Source: Verrucomicrobiota bacterium (GTDB lineage: Bacteria; Verrucomicrobiota; Verrucomicrobiia; Limisphaerales; J093). From it: 20,856 nt of DNA. Shown here piece after piece: positions 8,096 to 14,947 of the stretch (positions within the stretch are counted from its first letter, which is position 1; each line of letters begins with the position of its first letter). The notes beneath the pieces are model-generated. The model did no database searches, was not told the DNA's origin, and saw only the letters and a list, made by a program, of their open reading frames with translations. Where the stretch lies: the NCBI GenBank assembly GCA_003695015.1, contig RFJD01000540.1, forward strand, positions 1-20,856, read 5' to 3'. Both the position numbers and the translations under genes were made by a program.

Positions 8096-9034
8096 TCAAT
8101 CCCCCCAGATTTCGACCTCGGTCTCCAACCAGATGCCCGCCCGGGCCGCCACTCGTTCCCGGACCTGTTCGATCAGGGTCAGGACGTCCCGCGCCGTGGC
8201 TTCGCCGGTGTTGACGATGAAATTGGCATGCACTTCGGAGACCTTCGCCCCGCCCACCCTCAGGCCCTTCAAACCGGCCTCCTCGATCAGGCGCCCCGCA
8301 GGGATCTTGTCCGGATTTCGGAAGATGCAGCCGGCGCTCGGCTCCCGCGGCTGGGTGCGGCGTCGTTTCGCGCGGAAACGTTCCTGCAGCGCCGCGATGG
8401 CCTCGGGATCACCCGGTTCGCCATCGAACCACGCCTCCAAGGCCACGTGATCCGTGAAGAAATCGCAGCCGCGGTACCGCACCGAGAGGTTGGCGGTCCG
8501 CAGCTCGAACACGTTGCCCGCCATGTCCGCCGCCCGCAGGCGGTCCACCACCCGGAAGGTCCAGCTTCCGTGGGCGCCGGCGTTCATGCGCAGCGCGCCA
8601 CCCACCGTGGCCGGGATGCCTTCCAGAAACTCCAGCCCGGTCAAGCCCGCCCGCCGGGCCGCCGCCGCCACATCCCGCACCAAGGCGCCGGCGCCGGCCC
8701 GGATCGAATCGCCTTCCCGCTGGATGTGCGTGAAGGCCTCGCCCGCGAGGGTCAACACCACCCCCCGCACCCCGGCATCCACCACCAGCAAGTTCGATCC
8801 CCGGCCCAGCAACCGGCAGGGTACATCCCGCTCGCGGCAAAAACGCAGCACCGCCTGGAGATCCGGCTCGCTTCCCACTTCCACCAACACGTCCGCCGGC
8901 CCGCCAACCCGCAAGGTCGTGCGCCGGCTCAGGTCCGCCATGACCTCCATGCGGCTGGCCGGGCTCAACAACGGCGCCAAGCCGGCGGCCAGCTCTTCGA
9001 CAGGCGGAACTCGGATCAAACGTGTCGTGGCCAT
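8096..9034 (-). CDS. murB: UDP-N-acetylenolpyruvoylglucosamine reductase (MurB)
   Basis: The 312-residue FAD-dependent reductase makes UDP-MurNAc from the enolpyruvyl intermediate using NADPH. FAD-binding marks are RTTLRVGGPAD (38-48), LGRGSNLLV (76-84) and GIPATVGGALRMNAGA (139-154). The substrate Tyr/Arg lie in SVRYRG (184-189). The proton-donor motif reads SAGCIF (233-238), with Cys236 in place of the usual Ser; the catalytic Glu is expected in the C-terminal WLETEV segment (302-307). The length fits type II MurB. It begins 7 bases after murG. A murC gene, commonly placed between murG and murB, is not present. Confidence 0.94.
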   Translation of the reverse strand: MATTRLIRVPPVEELAAGLAPLLSPASRMEVMADLSRRTTLRVGGPADVLVEVGSEPDLQAVLRFCRERDVPCRLLGRGSNLLVVDAGVRGVVLTLAGEAFTHIQREGDSIRAGAGALVRDVAAAARRAGLTGLEFLEGIPATVGGALRMNAGAHGSWTFRVVDRLRAADMAGNVFELRTANLSVRYRGCDFFTDHVALEAWFDGEPGDPEAIAALQERFRAKRRRTQPREPSAGCIFRNPDKIPAGRLIEEAGLKGLRVGGAKVSEVHANFIVNTGEATARDVLTLIEQVRERVAARAGIWLETEVEIWGD

Positions 9035-9041
9035 GATCGGT

Positions 9042-10202
9042 TCAACTCAAGGGCGACACCACCGCCGGCTGGATCCCGGCGGCCGGTGTCCAAGCCGGAT
9101 CGACGCTCTGCCGGATGCGTTCCGCCACCCGGCGGGCGGCCTCGGGACGATCCCATCGTGCCAGCGCCTCCTGCATCCGGGAGCGCACCCTGGCGTCCAC
9201 CAGCAACGGCCGCAGCACTTCCACCCATTTCTCCGGGCGCTCCAGCACGTTCTGCGGAATCCAGCGCGCCCCTCCGGCTTCCGCCAAACAACGGGCGTTG
9301 GCGGTCTGGTGGTCGTCCACGGCGTACGGATAAGGCACCAACAACGCCGGCACCCGTGCCGCCGCCAGCTCGGCGATGGAAGAGGCGCCGGCCCGCGAAA
9401 GCGCCGCCGTGGCGGCGCCCAAGACCTCCGGCATCCGGTCGGTCCGACCCGCCACCCAGCCCGGCACCCCCGCCGCCGCGTAACGCCGGCGCACCTCGTC
9501 GGCATCCGCCGGCCCGGTCAGGTGAACGACCTGCAAGCCGGGGGCCAGCAGCCGCCAAAGCGAGACTGCCGACACCATGGCTTGGTTCAATGCCCGGGCC
9601 CCTTGGCTGCCGCCCATGACCGCCAGCACCGGCCGCTCGGGATCCAACCCCAGCGCCCGCCGGCAGGCCGACGGGTCCCGGCCCCGGAAACCCTCGCGCA
9701 CCGGCATCCCGGTCACCCGCACGCGCCGTCCGGACAACGCCTCGACACAAGGCGGAAAATGCACGAAGACCTCCCGCGCCCAGCGTCCCAACCGGCGGAC
9801 CGCGCGGCCGGGCACGGCGTTGGCCTCATGGAGGAACACCGGCACCCGCCGCCAGCGCGCCCACAGGACGGGCGCCACGCTGGTGAAGCCGCCCATTCCC
9901 AGCACCGCCGCCGGGGGATCAAAGGCAAACCGTGCCCCCAACCGCCGCCAGGAACGCGCCAACCCCAGCGCAAACCGGTGCGCCCGCCGCAGGCGCCACC
10001 CGGCCGAAGGCAGCGTCATCACCCGTTCCTTGGGGAGTCGCTTGACGGCCTCCTGGTCCACCGGCTTGTCGGACACCACGCAGACGGTTCGCGCCCCGGC
10101 CTTTTCCAATTCGGCCGCCACCGCCAAACCGGGATACAAATGGCCGCCGGTGCCGCCACAGGCGATCACCACCAACGGTCCTGTCGCGCGCGCTCCGCTC
10201 AT
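9042..10202 (-). CDS. murG: MurG, lipid II synthase (GlcNAc transferase)
   Basis: The 386-residue GT28 glycosyltransferase acts on the cytoplasmic face of the membrane, adding GlcNAc from UDP-GlcNAc to lipid I. The first Gly-rich loop is GGTGGHLYPGLA (16-27), the second LGMGGFTS (101-108) and the third GGSQGARALN (197-206). The UDP-GlcNAc site includes SRAGASSIAEL (269-279) and PYAVDDHQTANA (292-303). The motifs are complete. Its ATG overlaps the ftsW stop (ATGA), consistent with coupled production of the flanking lipid II and septal-synthesis enzymes. Confidence 0.96.
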   Translation of the reverse strand: MSGARATGPLVVIACGGTGGHLYPGLAVAAELEKAGARTVCVVSDKPVDQEAVKRLPKERVMTLPSAGWRLRRAHRFALGLARSWRRLGARFAFDPPAAVLGMGGFTSVAPVLWARWRRVPVFLHEANAVPGRAVRRLGRWAREVFVHFPPCVEALSGRRVRVTGMPVREGFRGRDPSACRRALGLDPERPVLAVMGGSQGARALNQAMVSAVSLWRLLAPGLQVVHLTGPADADEVRRRYAAAGVPGWVAGRTDRMPEVLGAATAALSRAGASSIAELAAARVPALLVPYPYAVDDHQTANARCLAEAGGARWIPQNVLERPEKWVEVLRPLLVDARVRSRMQEALARWDRPEAARRVAERIRQSVDPAWTPAAGIQPAVVSPLS

Positions 10203-11344
10203 GCTTCCCCCGCCTCCGTGGTTTCGGGGAACAGGCTCATCGGCTCGCCGTAGAACGGCCCTTCATCCGGGCGGGTCCGCCCGATGCGCAGCAGGACGCC
10301 GACCATGAGGCAGGTCATCATCAAGCTCGAACCGCCCTGGCTGATGAACGGCAGCGTCAGACCCTTGTTGGGCAGGGCGCCCGACACCACCGCCATGTTG
10401 CACAACGCCTGGCCCGCCAGCAGGAAGGTGATGCCGGTGGCCAGCAACGTCCCGTAGCGGTCCACCGCCCGCCGGGCCACGGTGATCCCGCTCCACAGCA
10501 GGACCACGTACGCGCTCATCAACGCCAACGTCCCCGCCAAGCCGTACTCCTCCGCCACGATCGCAAAGATGAAGTCGTTCTCGCACTCGGGGATGAACCG
10601 CCACTGGGTGCTCCGGGAAAATCCCACGCCCGTCAGGCCGCCGCTGGCGATCGCAATCCGGGCCTGCCATGCCTGATAACCGATCTCTTCCTTGGTCTCC
10701 TCGAGGTGGAGCCAGGAATAGAGCCGCTCGATCCGCATGCTGCTGAACTTGATGCCCGCCCCGCCAATCAGCAGCACCGCCAACCCGCCGACCAGGATCC
10801 ACCGCCGCGGCAGCCCCGCCACGATCAAGACCACAATAGCCGCCATCACCAGCAGGACGGTGCTACCGAGATCGGGCTCGATGACGATCAGGCCGGCCAC
10901 CGGTCCGATCAACAGCGCGGGATACAGCAGCCCCCCGCGCGCGCTGGTGATCCGGACCGAGGGGCTCGCCCCGTACCGGGCCAGCGCCATCAGCAGGGCC
11001 AGTTTCGCCAGGTCCGACGGTTGGAACCGGAAGCCGGCCAGCGAGATCCAGCGTCGGGCGCCGTTGATGGGCTTCTCGAACAGGACCGCCACCAACAGCG
11101 CCACCGCCACGCCGTAGGCCAGGGGGGTCAATTGCTTCAGCCGCTCATACGGCATCAGCACCACCAGGGTCGCGCCGCCGATGCCGAGGGCCAGCGCCAG
11201 GACCTGCGTCTGCAGGACGGACAACCCCGACCACGCATCGACCACGTCGTACAGCATCACCAAGCCGAAGGCCGCCAGCAGCACCGTCACCACCAACAGG
11301 GTGCGCAGCGCCCGGTGAAGGGGTCGATCGTGGTCGCGACTCAT
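10199..11344 (-). CDS. ftsW: FtsW, SEDS-family septal peptidoglycan glycosyltransferase
   Basis: The 381-residue polytopic membrane protein (about ten helices) polymerises lipid II at the septum with FtsI. Characteristic SEDS segments are INGARRWI (93-100), FQPSDLAKLAL (107-117), IEPDLGST (155-162), SRSTQWRFIPECENDFIFA (243-261) with the probable catalytic Asp257, and GALPNKGLTLPFISQGGSS (322-340). Its ATG overlaps the LysM-gene stop as ATGA, and its own stop overlaps murG. FtsW rather than RodA is favoured by the dcw context. Confidence 0.94.
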   Translation of the reverse strand: MSRDHDRPLHRALRTLLVVTVLLAAFGLVMLYDVVDAWSGLSVLQTQVLALALGIGGATLVVLMPYERLKQLTPLAYGVAVALLVAVLFEKPINGARRWISLAGFRFQPSDLAKLALLMALARYGASPSVRITSARGGLLYPALLIGPVAGLIVIEPDLGSTVLLVMAAIVVLIVAGLPRRWILVGGLAVLLIGGAGIKFSSMRIERLYSWLHLEETKEEIGYQAWQARIAIASGGLTGVGFSRSTQWRFIPECENDFIFAIVAEEYGLAGTLALMSAYVVLLWSGITVARRAVDRYGTLLATGITFLLAGQALCNMAVVSGALPNKGLTLPFISQGGSSLMMTCLMVGVLLRIGRTRPDEGPFYGEPMSLFPETTEAGEA

Positions 11345-12237
11345 CGGCCCTCCTGGTTGCCGTTGCGCTTGTGGGTGGGGATCTTCAGCGTCTGGCCCAC
11401 CCGGATGGTCGTGGTCCGCAGGTTGTTCTCCCGCTGGATGGCCTCGATGCTCACCCCGTCGCGGCGGGACAACCGCGTGAGGGTGTCGCCTCGTTGGACC
11501 TTGTGGAGGGTGCCCGGATACCTGGCTTCGGCTTGGGCGGCCGGTTTCTCACTGGGCGGCGGGATGATCAGGGTGGTGCCGATCTGCAACCGCGTGGGCA
11601 CCAGGTTGGGGTTGGCCCGCTCGATGTCCGCCACGCTCACCCCGTACTTGCGGCTGATGCCCCAGAGGGTGTCGCCGGACTGCACGACGTGCTCGCGGGC
11701 CTTGGCCAACCGGCGGCTGGTGTCCGGCTGAGGCGAGGCGGGCCCGGCCCGCCGGGAAGGCGCCGCATTGGTCAGGATGCGCTGGGTCGGCGGCCGGTTC
11801 GTCAGGTCCTGCATGGCCGCGACGGGCCGGTTGGCCGGGACGGCCCGGTCCGGCGTGGAAACCGGCGGCGGCGTGGCCCCGGTCCGTGCCGTGCCGGCAG
11901 GCGGCTTGGTGGCGCGCGGCGTGGTGACACGCGGCGGCTGATTGGTCGGCGCAGGCCGGGCCTGCCGGGAACGCGCCGCCGGGGGCTGTGTCCGGGCGAC
12001 TTGGTTGCTGCGGGCGGTCACCGTCTTCCAGAGTTCCTGGACCGACGGCAGTCCATTGGTGGGCGCCCGTTCCTGGGCGGGCGTGGGCCCCTCCTGGCTG
12101 CAGCCCTGCAGCAGCAGGACCGCGCAGAAAAGTCCGTGGGCGGCGACAACGACCGCCACCATCAACGGGAATCCCTTCCAAGCGGGAGAGCCCCGTTGGG
12201 AACGGCCGGTCGAATCGAAGGTGGGTGGTTTGGTCAT
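11341..12237 (-). CDS. Membrane-anchored protein with two LysM domains
   Basis: The 298-residue protein has a short cytoplasmic N-terminus, a hydrophobic segment at about 24-44 ending in LQGC (43-46), a long Pro/Thr/Arg-rich linker (about 50-180), and two LysM repeats. LysM1 runs about 182-226 (HVVQSGDTLWGIS) and LysM2 about 244-287 (HKVQRGDTLTRLS). LysM binds GlcNAc-containing glycans such as peptidoglycan, so the protein should be periplasmic. LQGC might be an atypical lipobox, making it a lipoprotein; a signal anchor is equally possible. It has no visible hydrolase domain. It occupies the place of murD, between mraY and ftsW, and is coupled to ftsW by ATGA. The ATG lacks a Shine-Dalgarno. 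A role in recognising or organising septal wall is inferred from context only. Confidence 0.85.
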   Translation of the reverse strand: MTKPPTFDSTGRSQRGSPAWKGFPLMVAVVVAAHGLFCAVLLLQGCSQEGPTPAQERAPTNGLPSVQELWKTVTARSNQVARTQPPAARSRQARPAPTNQPPRVTTPRATKPPAGTARTGATPPPVSTPDRAVPANRPVAAMQDLTNRPPTQRILTNAAPSRRAGPASPQPDTSRRLAKAREHVVQSGDTLWGISRKYGVSVADIERANPNLVPTRLQIGTTLIIPPPSEKPAAQAEARYPGTLHKVQRGDTLTRLSRRDGVSIEAIQRENNLRTTTIRVGQTLKIPTHKRNGNQEGR

Positions 12238-12239
12238 GG

Positions 12240-12380
12240 TCAGTAGCGGTTAGCGGTTCGCGGTTCGCGGCCACATTGTCCGCCAAGGGCCGGGCGTTGT
12301 GAAGTGGGAACCAACCGGTTGGCCGGTCCAAAGCACCGGGCGCCGATCGCCAACAAGTGATGTCCTCTCGGTCGCTTCAT
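12240..12380 (-). CDS. Possible 46-residue basic ORF between mraY and the LysM gene
   Basis: An ATG at 12380 overlaps the mraY stop (ATGA), is preceded by GAAGG within the end of mraY, and runs 46 codons to a TGA that ends 2 bases before the LysM gene start. The product would be strongly basic (about nine Arg and one Lys), with two Cys and no recognised domain. Overlap at one end and near-abutment at the other fit a coupled operon, and translation through it could explain how the LysM gene is initiated without its own Shine-Dalgarno. Against it, third-position GC (about 63%) is lower than is typical for the flanking genes, and a promoter and tandem repeat lie within it. It shows no resemblance to MurD. 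It may just be a leader that happens to be open. Confidence 0.3.
   Translation of the reverse strand: MKRPRGHHLLAIGARCFGPANRLVPTSQRPALGGQCGREPRTANRY
12242..12269. repeat. 7-bp tandem repeat, four copies
   Basis: On the + strand, four adjacent 7-base units read AGTAGCG, GTTAGCG, GTTCGCG, GTTCGCG; the last two are identical and the others differ by one to three bases. The array ends about 5 bases before the LysM start, where a Shine-Dalgarno would normally be. It may be a short slipped-strand repeat with an effect on translation or transcription of the downstream genes. This is inference from position. Confidence 0.6.
12275..12303 (-). promoter_or_regulatory. Candidate internal sigma70-type promoter for LysM-ftsW-...-ftsZ
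   Basis: Reading leftward, TTCACA (12298-12303, five of six to TTGACA) is followed after 17 bases by GACAAT (12275-12280, four of six to TATAAT). Transcription would start close to the 7-bp tandem repeat, giving a leader of about 30 bases before the LysM ATG. It lies in the longest internal spacer of the dcw block, where a second promoter would be sensible. It was found by eye and no expression evidence exists. Confidence 0.35.
12311..12322. promoter_or_regulatory. 12-bp perfect palindrome, possible operator
   Basis: CCAACCGGTTGG is a perfect 12-base palindrome located 8 bases upstream of the candidate -35 element of the internal promoter. Its position fits a regulator site, but palindromes of this length arise by chance at modest rates in GC-rich DNA. 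Confidence 0.25.
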
Positions 12381-13525
12381 CGCACCTTCAATGTGGCCAG
12401 GGCGATCACGGCAAAGAAAATGCCCAGGATGTAGAAACGGGTCACCACCTTGGTCTCGGCCCAGCCCTTGTACTGGAAGTGGTGGTGGATCGGCGCGCAG
12501 AGAAACACCCGCCGGCCGGTGCCATATCGTTTGCGGGTGTACCGGAACCAGCTCACCTGCACCATCACCGAGACCGCCTCCATCACAAACACGCCCCCGG
12601 CGATCAGCAGCACGAAGGGCTGCTGGATCAAGACCGCCATGATTCCCAGCACCCCTCCCAGGGCCAGCGAGCCGGTGTCGCCCATGAACACCTCGGCCGG
12701 GTGGCAGTTGTACCAAAGGAACCCCAGCCCCGCGCCCAGGATGGCCGCGCAGATCACTGTCAGTTCCCCCGCACCCGGCACGTAGGGCACGAGCAGGTAT
12801 TCGGCCAGTTTCACGTTGCCGGCGATGTAGGTCATCACCAGCAACACCCCGGTCACGATGAGCACGCAGCCGATCGCCAGCCCGTCCAGCCCGTCGGTCA
12901 GGTTCACGGCGTTCGAACTGCCGACCACCGCCAGGATGGTGAGCACGACTCCCACCAGGGGCGCGCCGGTGAGCACCGGGTGTTTGATGAAGGGAACGAA
13001 CAGGTCCGCCACCAGGGAGCGGGTTTCCTCGTTCCACCAGAGGTAGCATCCCAGAACGGCGGCCACGCCGACCTGCGCCCAGAATTTCAGCCGGGCGCTC
13101 GCCCCCAAAAAGCTGCGGCGGGTCAGCTTCGTGTAGTCGTCCAGAAAACCCAGTCCCGCCAGGGTCACCAATGGCAGCAGCGTAAGGGCCATGAAGAGGG
13201 TCCACCGGGCCCACAACAGGGCGCTCACGTCGATGGCCGCCACGATCAACAATCCGCCCATCGTCGGCACGCCGATCTTGCGCCGGGCAGCCTCCTGCCG
13301 GGCGATTTCCCCCGTCCGTTCGTCGGCGTACTCCTGGCGGTAGCGCATCGAGCGCAACCACCGGATCATCCACGGCCCGAGCAGCCAGCTCGCCGCCAAG
13401 GCCGTCACCGCCGCCCCGGCGCTCCGAAAGCTGATGTATTGAAACACCCGCAGCCAGGAGAGCGGATCCTCCCATGCGGTGCCTCGGATGGACTCCAAGA
13501 GCCATTGACTCAGGTAGTAGAACAT
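12377..13525 (-). CDS. mraY: MraY, phospho-MurNAc-pentapeptide translocase
   Basis: The 382-residue integral membrane enzyme (about ten helices) transfers phospho-MurNAc-pentapeptide to undecaprenyl phosphate, forming lipid I. The catalytic signatures are intact: GFLDDYTK (126-133), NAVNLTDGLDGLA (205-217), NCHPAEVFMGDTGSLALGG (273-291) and PIHHHF (345-350). PTMGG (87-91) is also typical. The length is slightly above the family norm because of the N-terminal helix. The ATG lies 16 bases inside the end of murF, and the stop overlaps the ATG of the small ORF at 12380. Confidence 0.97.
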   Translation of the reverse strand: MFYYLSQWLLESIRGTAWEDPLSWLRVFQYISFRSAGAAVTALAASWLLGPWMIRWLRSMRYRQEYADERTGEIARQEAARRKIGVPTMGGLLIVAAIDVSALLWARWTLFMALTLLPLVTLAGLGFLDDYTKLTRRSFLGASARLKFWAQVGVAAVLGCYLWWNEETRSLVADLFVPFIKHPVLTGAPLVGVVLTILAVVGSSNAVNLTDGLDGLAIGCVLIVTGVLLVMTYIAGNVKLAEYLLVPYVPGAGELTVICAAILGAGLGFLWYNCHPAEVFMGDTGSLALGGVLGIMAVLIQQPFVLLIAGGVFVMEAVSVMVQVSWFRYTRKRYGTGRRVFLCAPIHHHFQYKGWAETKVVTRFYILGIFFAVIALATLKVR

Positions 13526-14943
13526 GGGTGGTCGGGGAGTCGGGCCGGGGAGGTTCCCGCCTGGCGTTGGCGTTGTTGCAGTCCTTTCACCAAAGTTTCG
13601 AAATGGGCGGCCCTCGACGCCTTCACCAGCACCGCATCGCCCGGCTGCAGAACTGTTTCCAACACGTCAAGGGCCGCCCGGGGGTCGGGACAGACGGCGA
13701 CGGCGGACAATCCCGCGGCGCGTGCGCCATCGGCCAGCGCGGTGGCTGTCGAGCCAGCAACCACCAGCACCTGGACCCCGGCGTTCACGGCCGCACGACC
13801 CACCCTGTCGTGCTCCGCCGCGCTGCGGGCGCCCAATTCCGCCATCGGTCCCAAAACCGCCACCCGGCGCCGGTCCCCGGCCACGTCCGCCAGGGTCTCC
13901 AGCGCCGCAATCATCGAATCCGCGTTCGCGTTGTAGCAGTCCACCAGCAGGCGCCAGGGACCGCACTCCACGGGGTTCATGCGCAGGGGCGCCGGTCGGC
14001 ACGCCGCCAATCCGCGTCGCGCCTCCTCCGGCCTCAACCCCAACCGGGCGGCCACCGCCAAGGCCAACGTCGCCAGGCCCGCCATGTGACGCCCCAACAA
14101 GGGCACGAAGTACTCCCCGCTCCACCCCGGCTCGGGCGCCTGCACCTCGAACCAGCAGCCCGCCCAATCCACCACCGCCCACCGCAGCCGCCAGTCCGCC
14201 CCGGCCCGCCACCCGGCCGTTTCCACCGGCACGCCGGCTTCCCGCCGCAATCGCTCGCTGCCCGGGGCATCCCAGTTCAGGAACAGCCGGCCCTCCCGGG
14301 GCAAACACCGCACCAGGGCGCTTTCCTCCCGGATCACCCCCGCCAGATCGCCGAAGAACTCGAGGTGCTCGTGCCCCAGCCAGGTCAGGACCCCGAACCG
14401 CGGCTGGATGATCTCCAGCAGCGGCTCCAGCTCGCCCGGATGGTTGGTCCCGGCCTCCACCACGGCGGCTTCATGCTCCGGCTCCAGGCCGAGCAACGTC
14501 AGCGGCACGCCGATGTCGTTGTTGTAACTGGCGGGGCTGGCATGGGTGGCAAACCGCTGCCGCAACACCGTGGCCAGGATTTCCTTGAAACTCGTCTTGC
14601 CGTTCGAGCCGGCCACCGCCACCACCGGCAGGGAAAGCTGCCGCCGCCAGGCCGCCGCCAGCCGGGCCAAAGCACGCCTTGAGTCGGCCACCCGGATGAC
14701 CCCCCGCCGGGCCGGGGGCGGCGGGTCCGGAACGCGCTCCACCACCGCGCCCCGCGCCCCTCGTTCCCACGCCTGACCGAGAAAGGCGTGTCCGTCGAAC
14801 CGCGGTCCCCGCAGCACCCAGAACAAATCGCCCTCCACCACCTGGCGCGAATCGGTGCACACCCGGCGCACCTCCGCCTCCGGCGGCCCGTCCAATTGGC
14901 CGTCGATGGCTTGCGCGATGGTCTGGAGGCTCATCGGTTTCAC
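13510..14943 (-). CDS. murF: MurF, D-alanyl-D-alanine-adding ligase
   Basis: The 477-residue Mur ligase attaches D-Ala-D-Ala to the UDP-MurNAc tripeptide. It has the three usual domains and complete motifs: TDSRQVVEGDLFWVL (30-44) in the uridine domain, the Walker A loop AGSNGKTS (111-118) with Lys116, VEAGTNHPGELEPL and LGHEHLEFFGD in the central domain, and the DCYNANADSM and VKASRA segments in the C-terminal domain. It is therefore probably active, unlike the neighbouring MurE. The start is GTG at 14943, chosen because GGAG lies 8 bases upstream; an in-frame ATG at 14934 is too far from that site. It starts 4 bases after murE. Confidence 0.95.
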   Translation of the reverse strand: MKPMSLQTIAQAIDGQLDGPPEAEVRRVCTDSRQVVEGDLFWVLRGPRFDGHAFLGQAWERGARGAVVERVPDPPPPARRGVIRVADSRRALARLAAAWRRQLSLPVVAVAGSNGKTSFKEILATVLRQRFATHASPASYNNDIGVPLTLLGLEPEHEAAVVEAGTNHPGELEPLLEIIQPRFGVLTWLGHEHLEFFGDLAGVIREESALVRCLPREGRLFLNWDAPGSERLRREAGVPVETAGWRAGADWRLRWAVVDWAGCWFEVQAPEPGWSGEYFVPLLGRHMAGLATLALAVAARLGLRPEEARRGLAACRPAPLRMNPVECGPWRLLVDCYNANADSMIAALETLADVAGDRRRVAVLGPMAELGARSAAEHDRVGRAAVNAGVQVLVVAGSTATALADGARAAGLSAVAVCPDPRAALDVLETVLQPGDAVLVKASRAAHFETLVKGLQQRQRQAGTSPARLPDHPCSTT

Positions 14944-14947
14944 CGGA

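Noticed and set aside
12240..12376. Remnant of murD in the spacer after mraY
   Set aside because: The 46-codon product has no nucleotide-binding or Mur-ligase motif and is too short to recognise as MurD.
12240..13505. 421-codon minus-strand frame overlapping mraY
   Set aside because: It is a shifted reading of mraY; only its last 46 codons, after the mraY stop, were kept as a possible small ORF.
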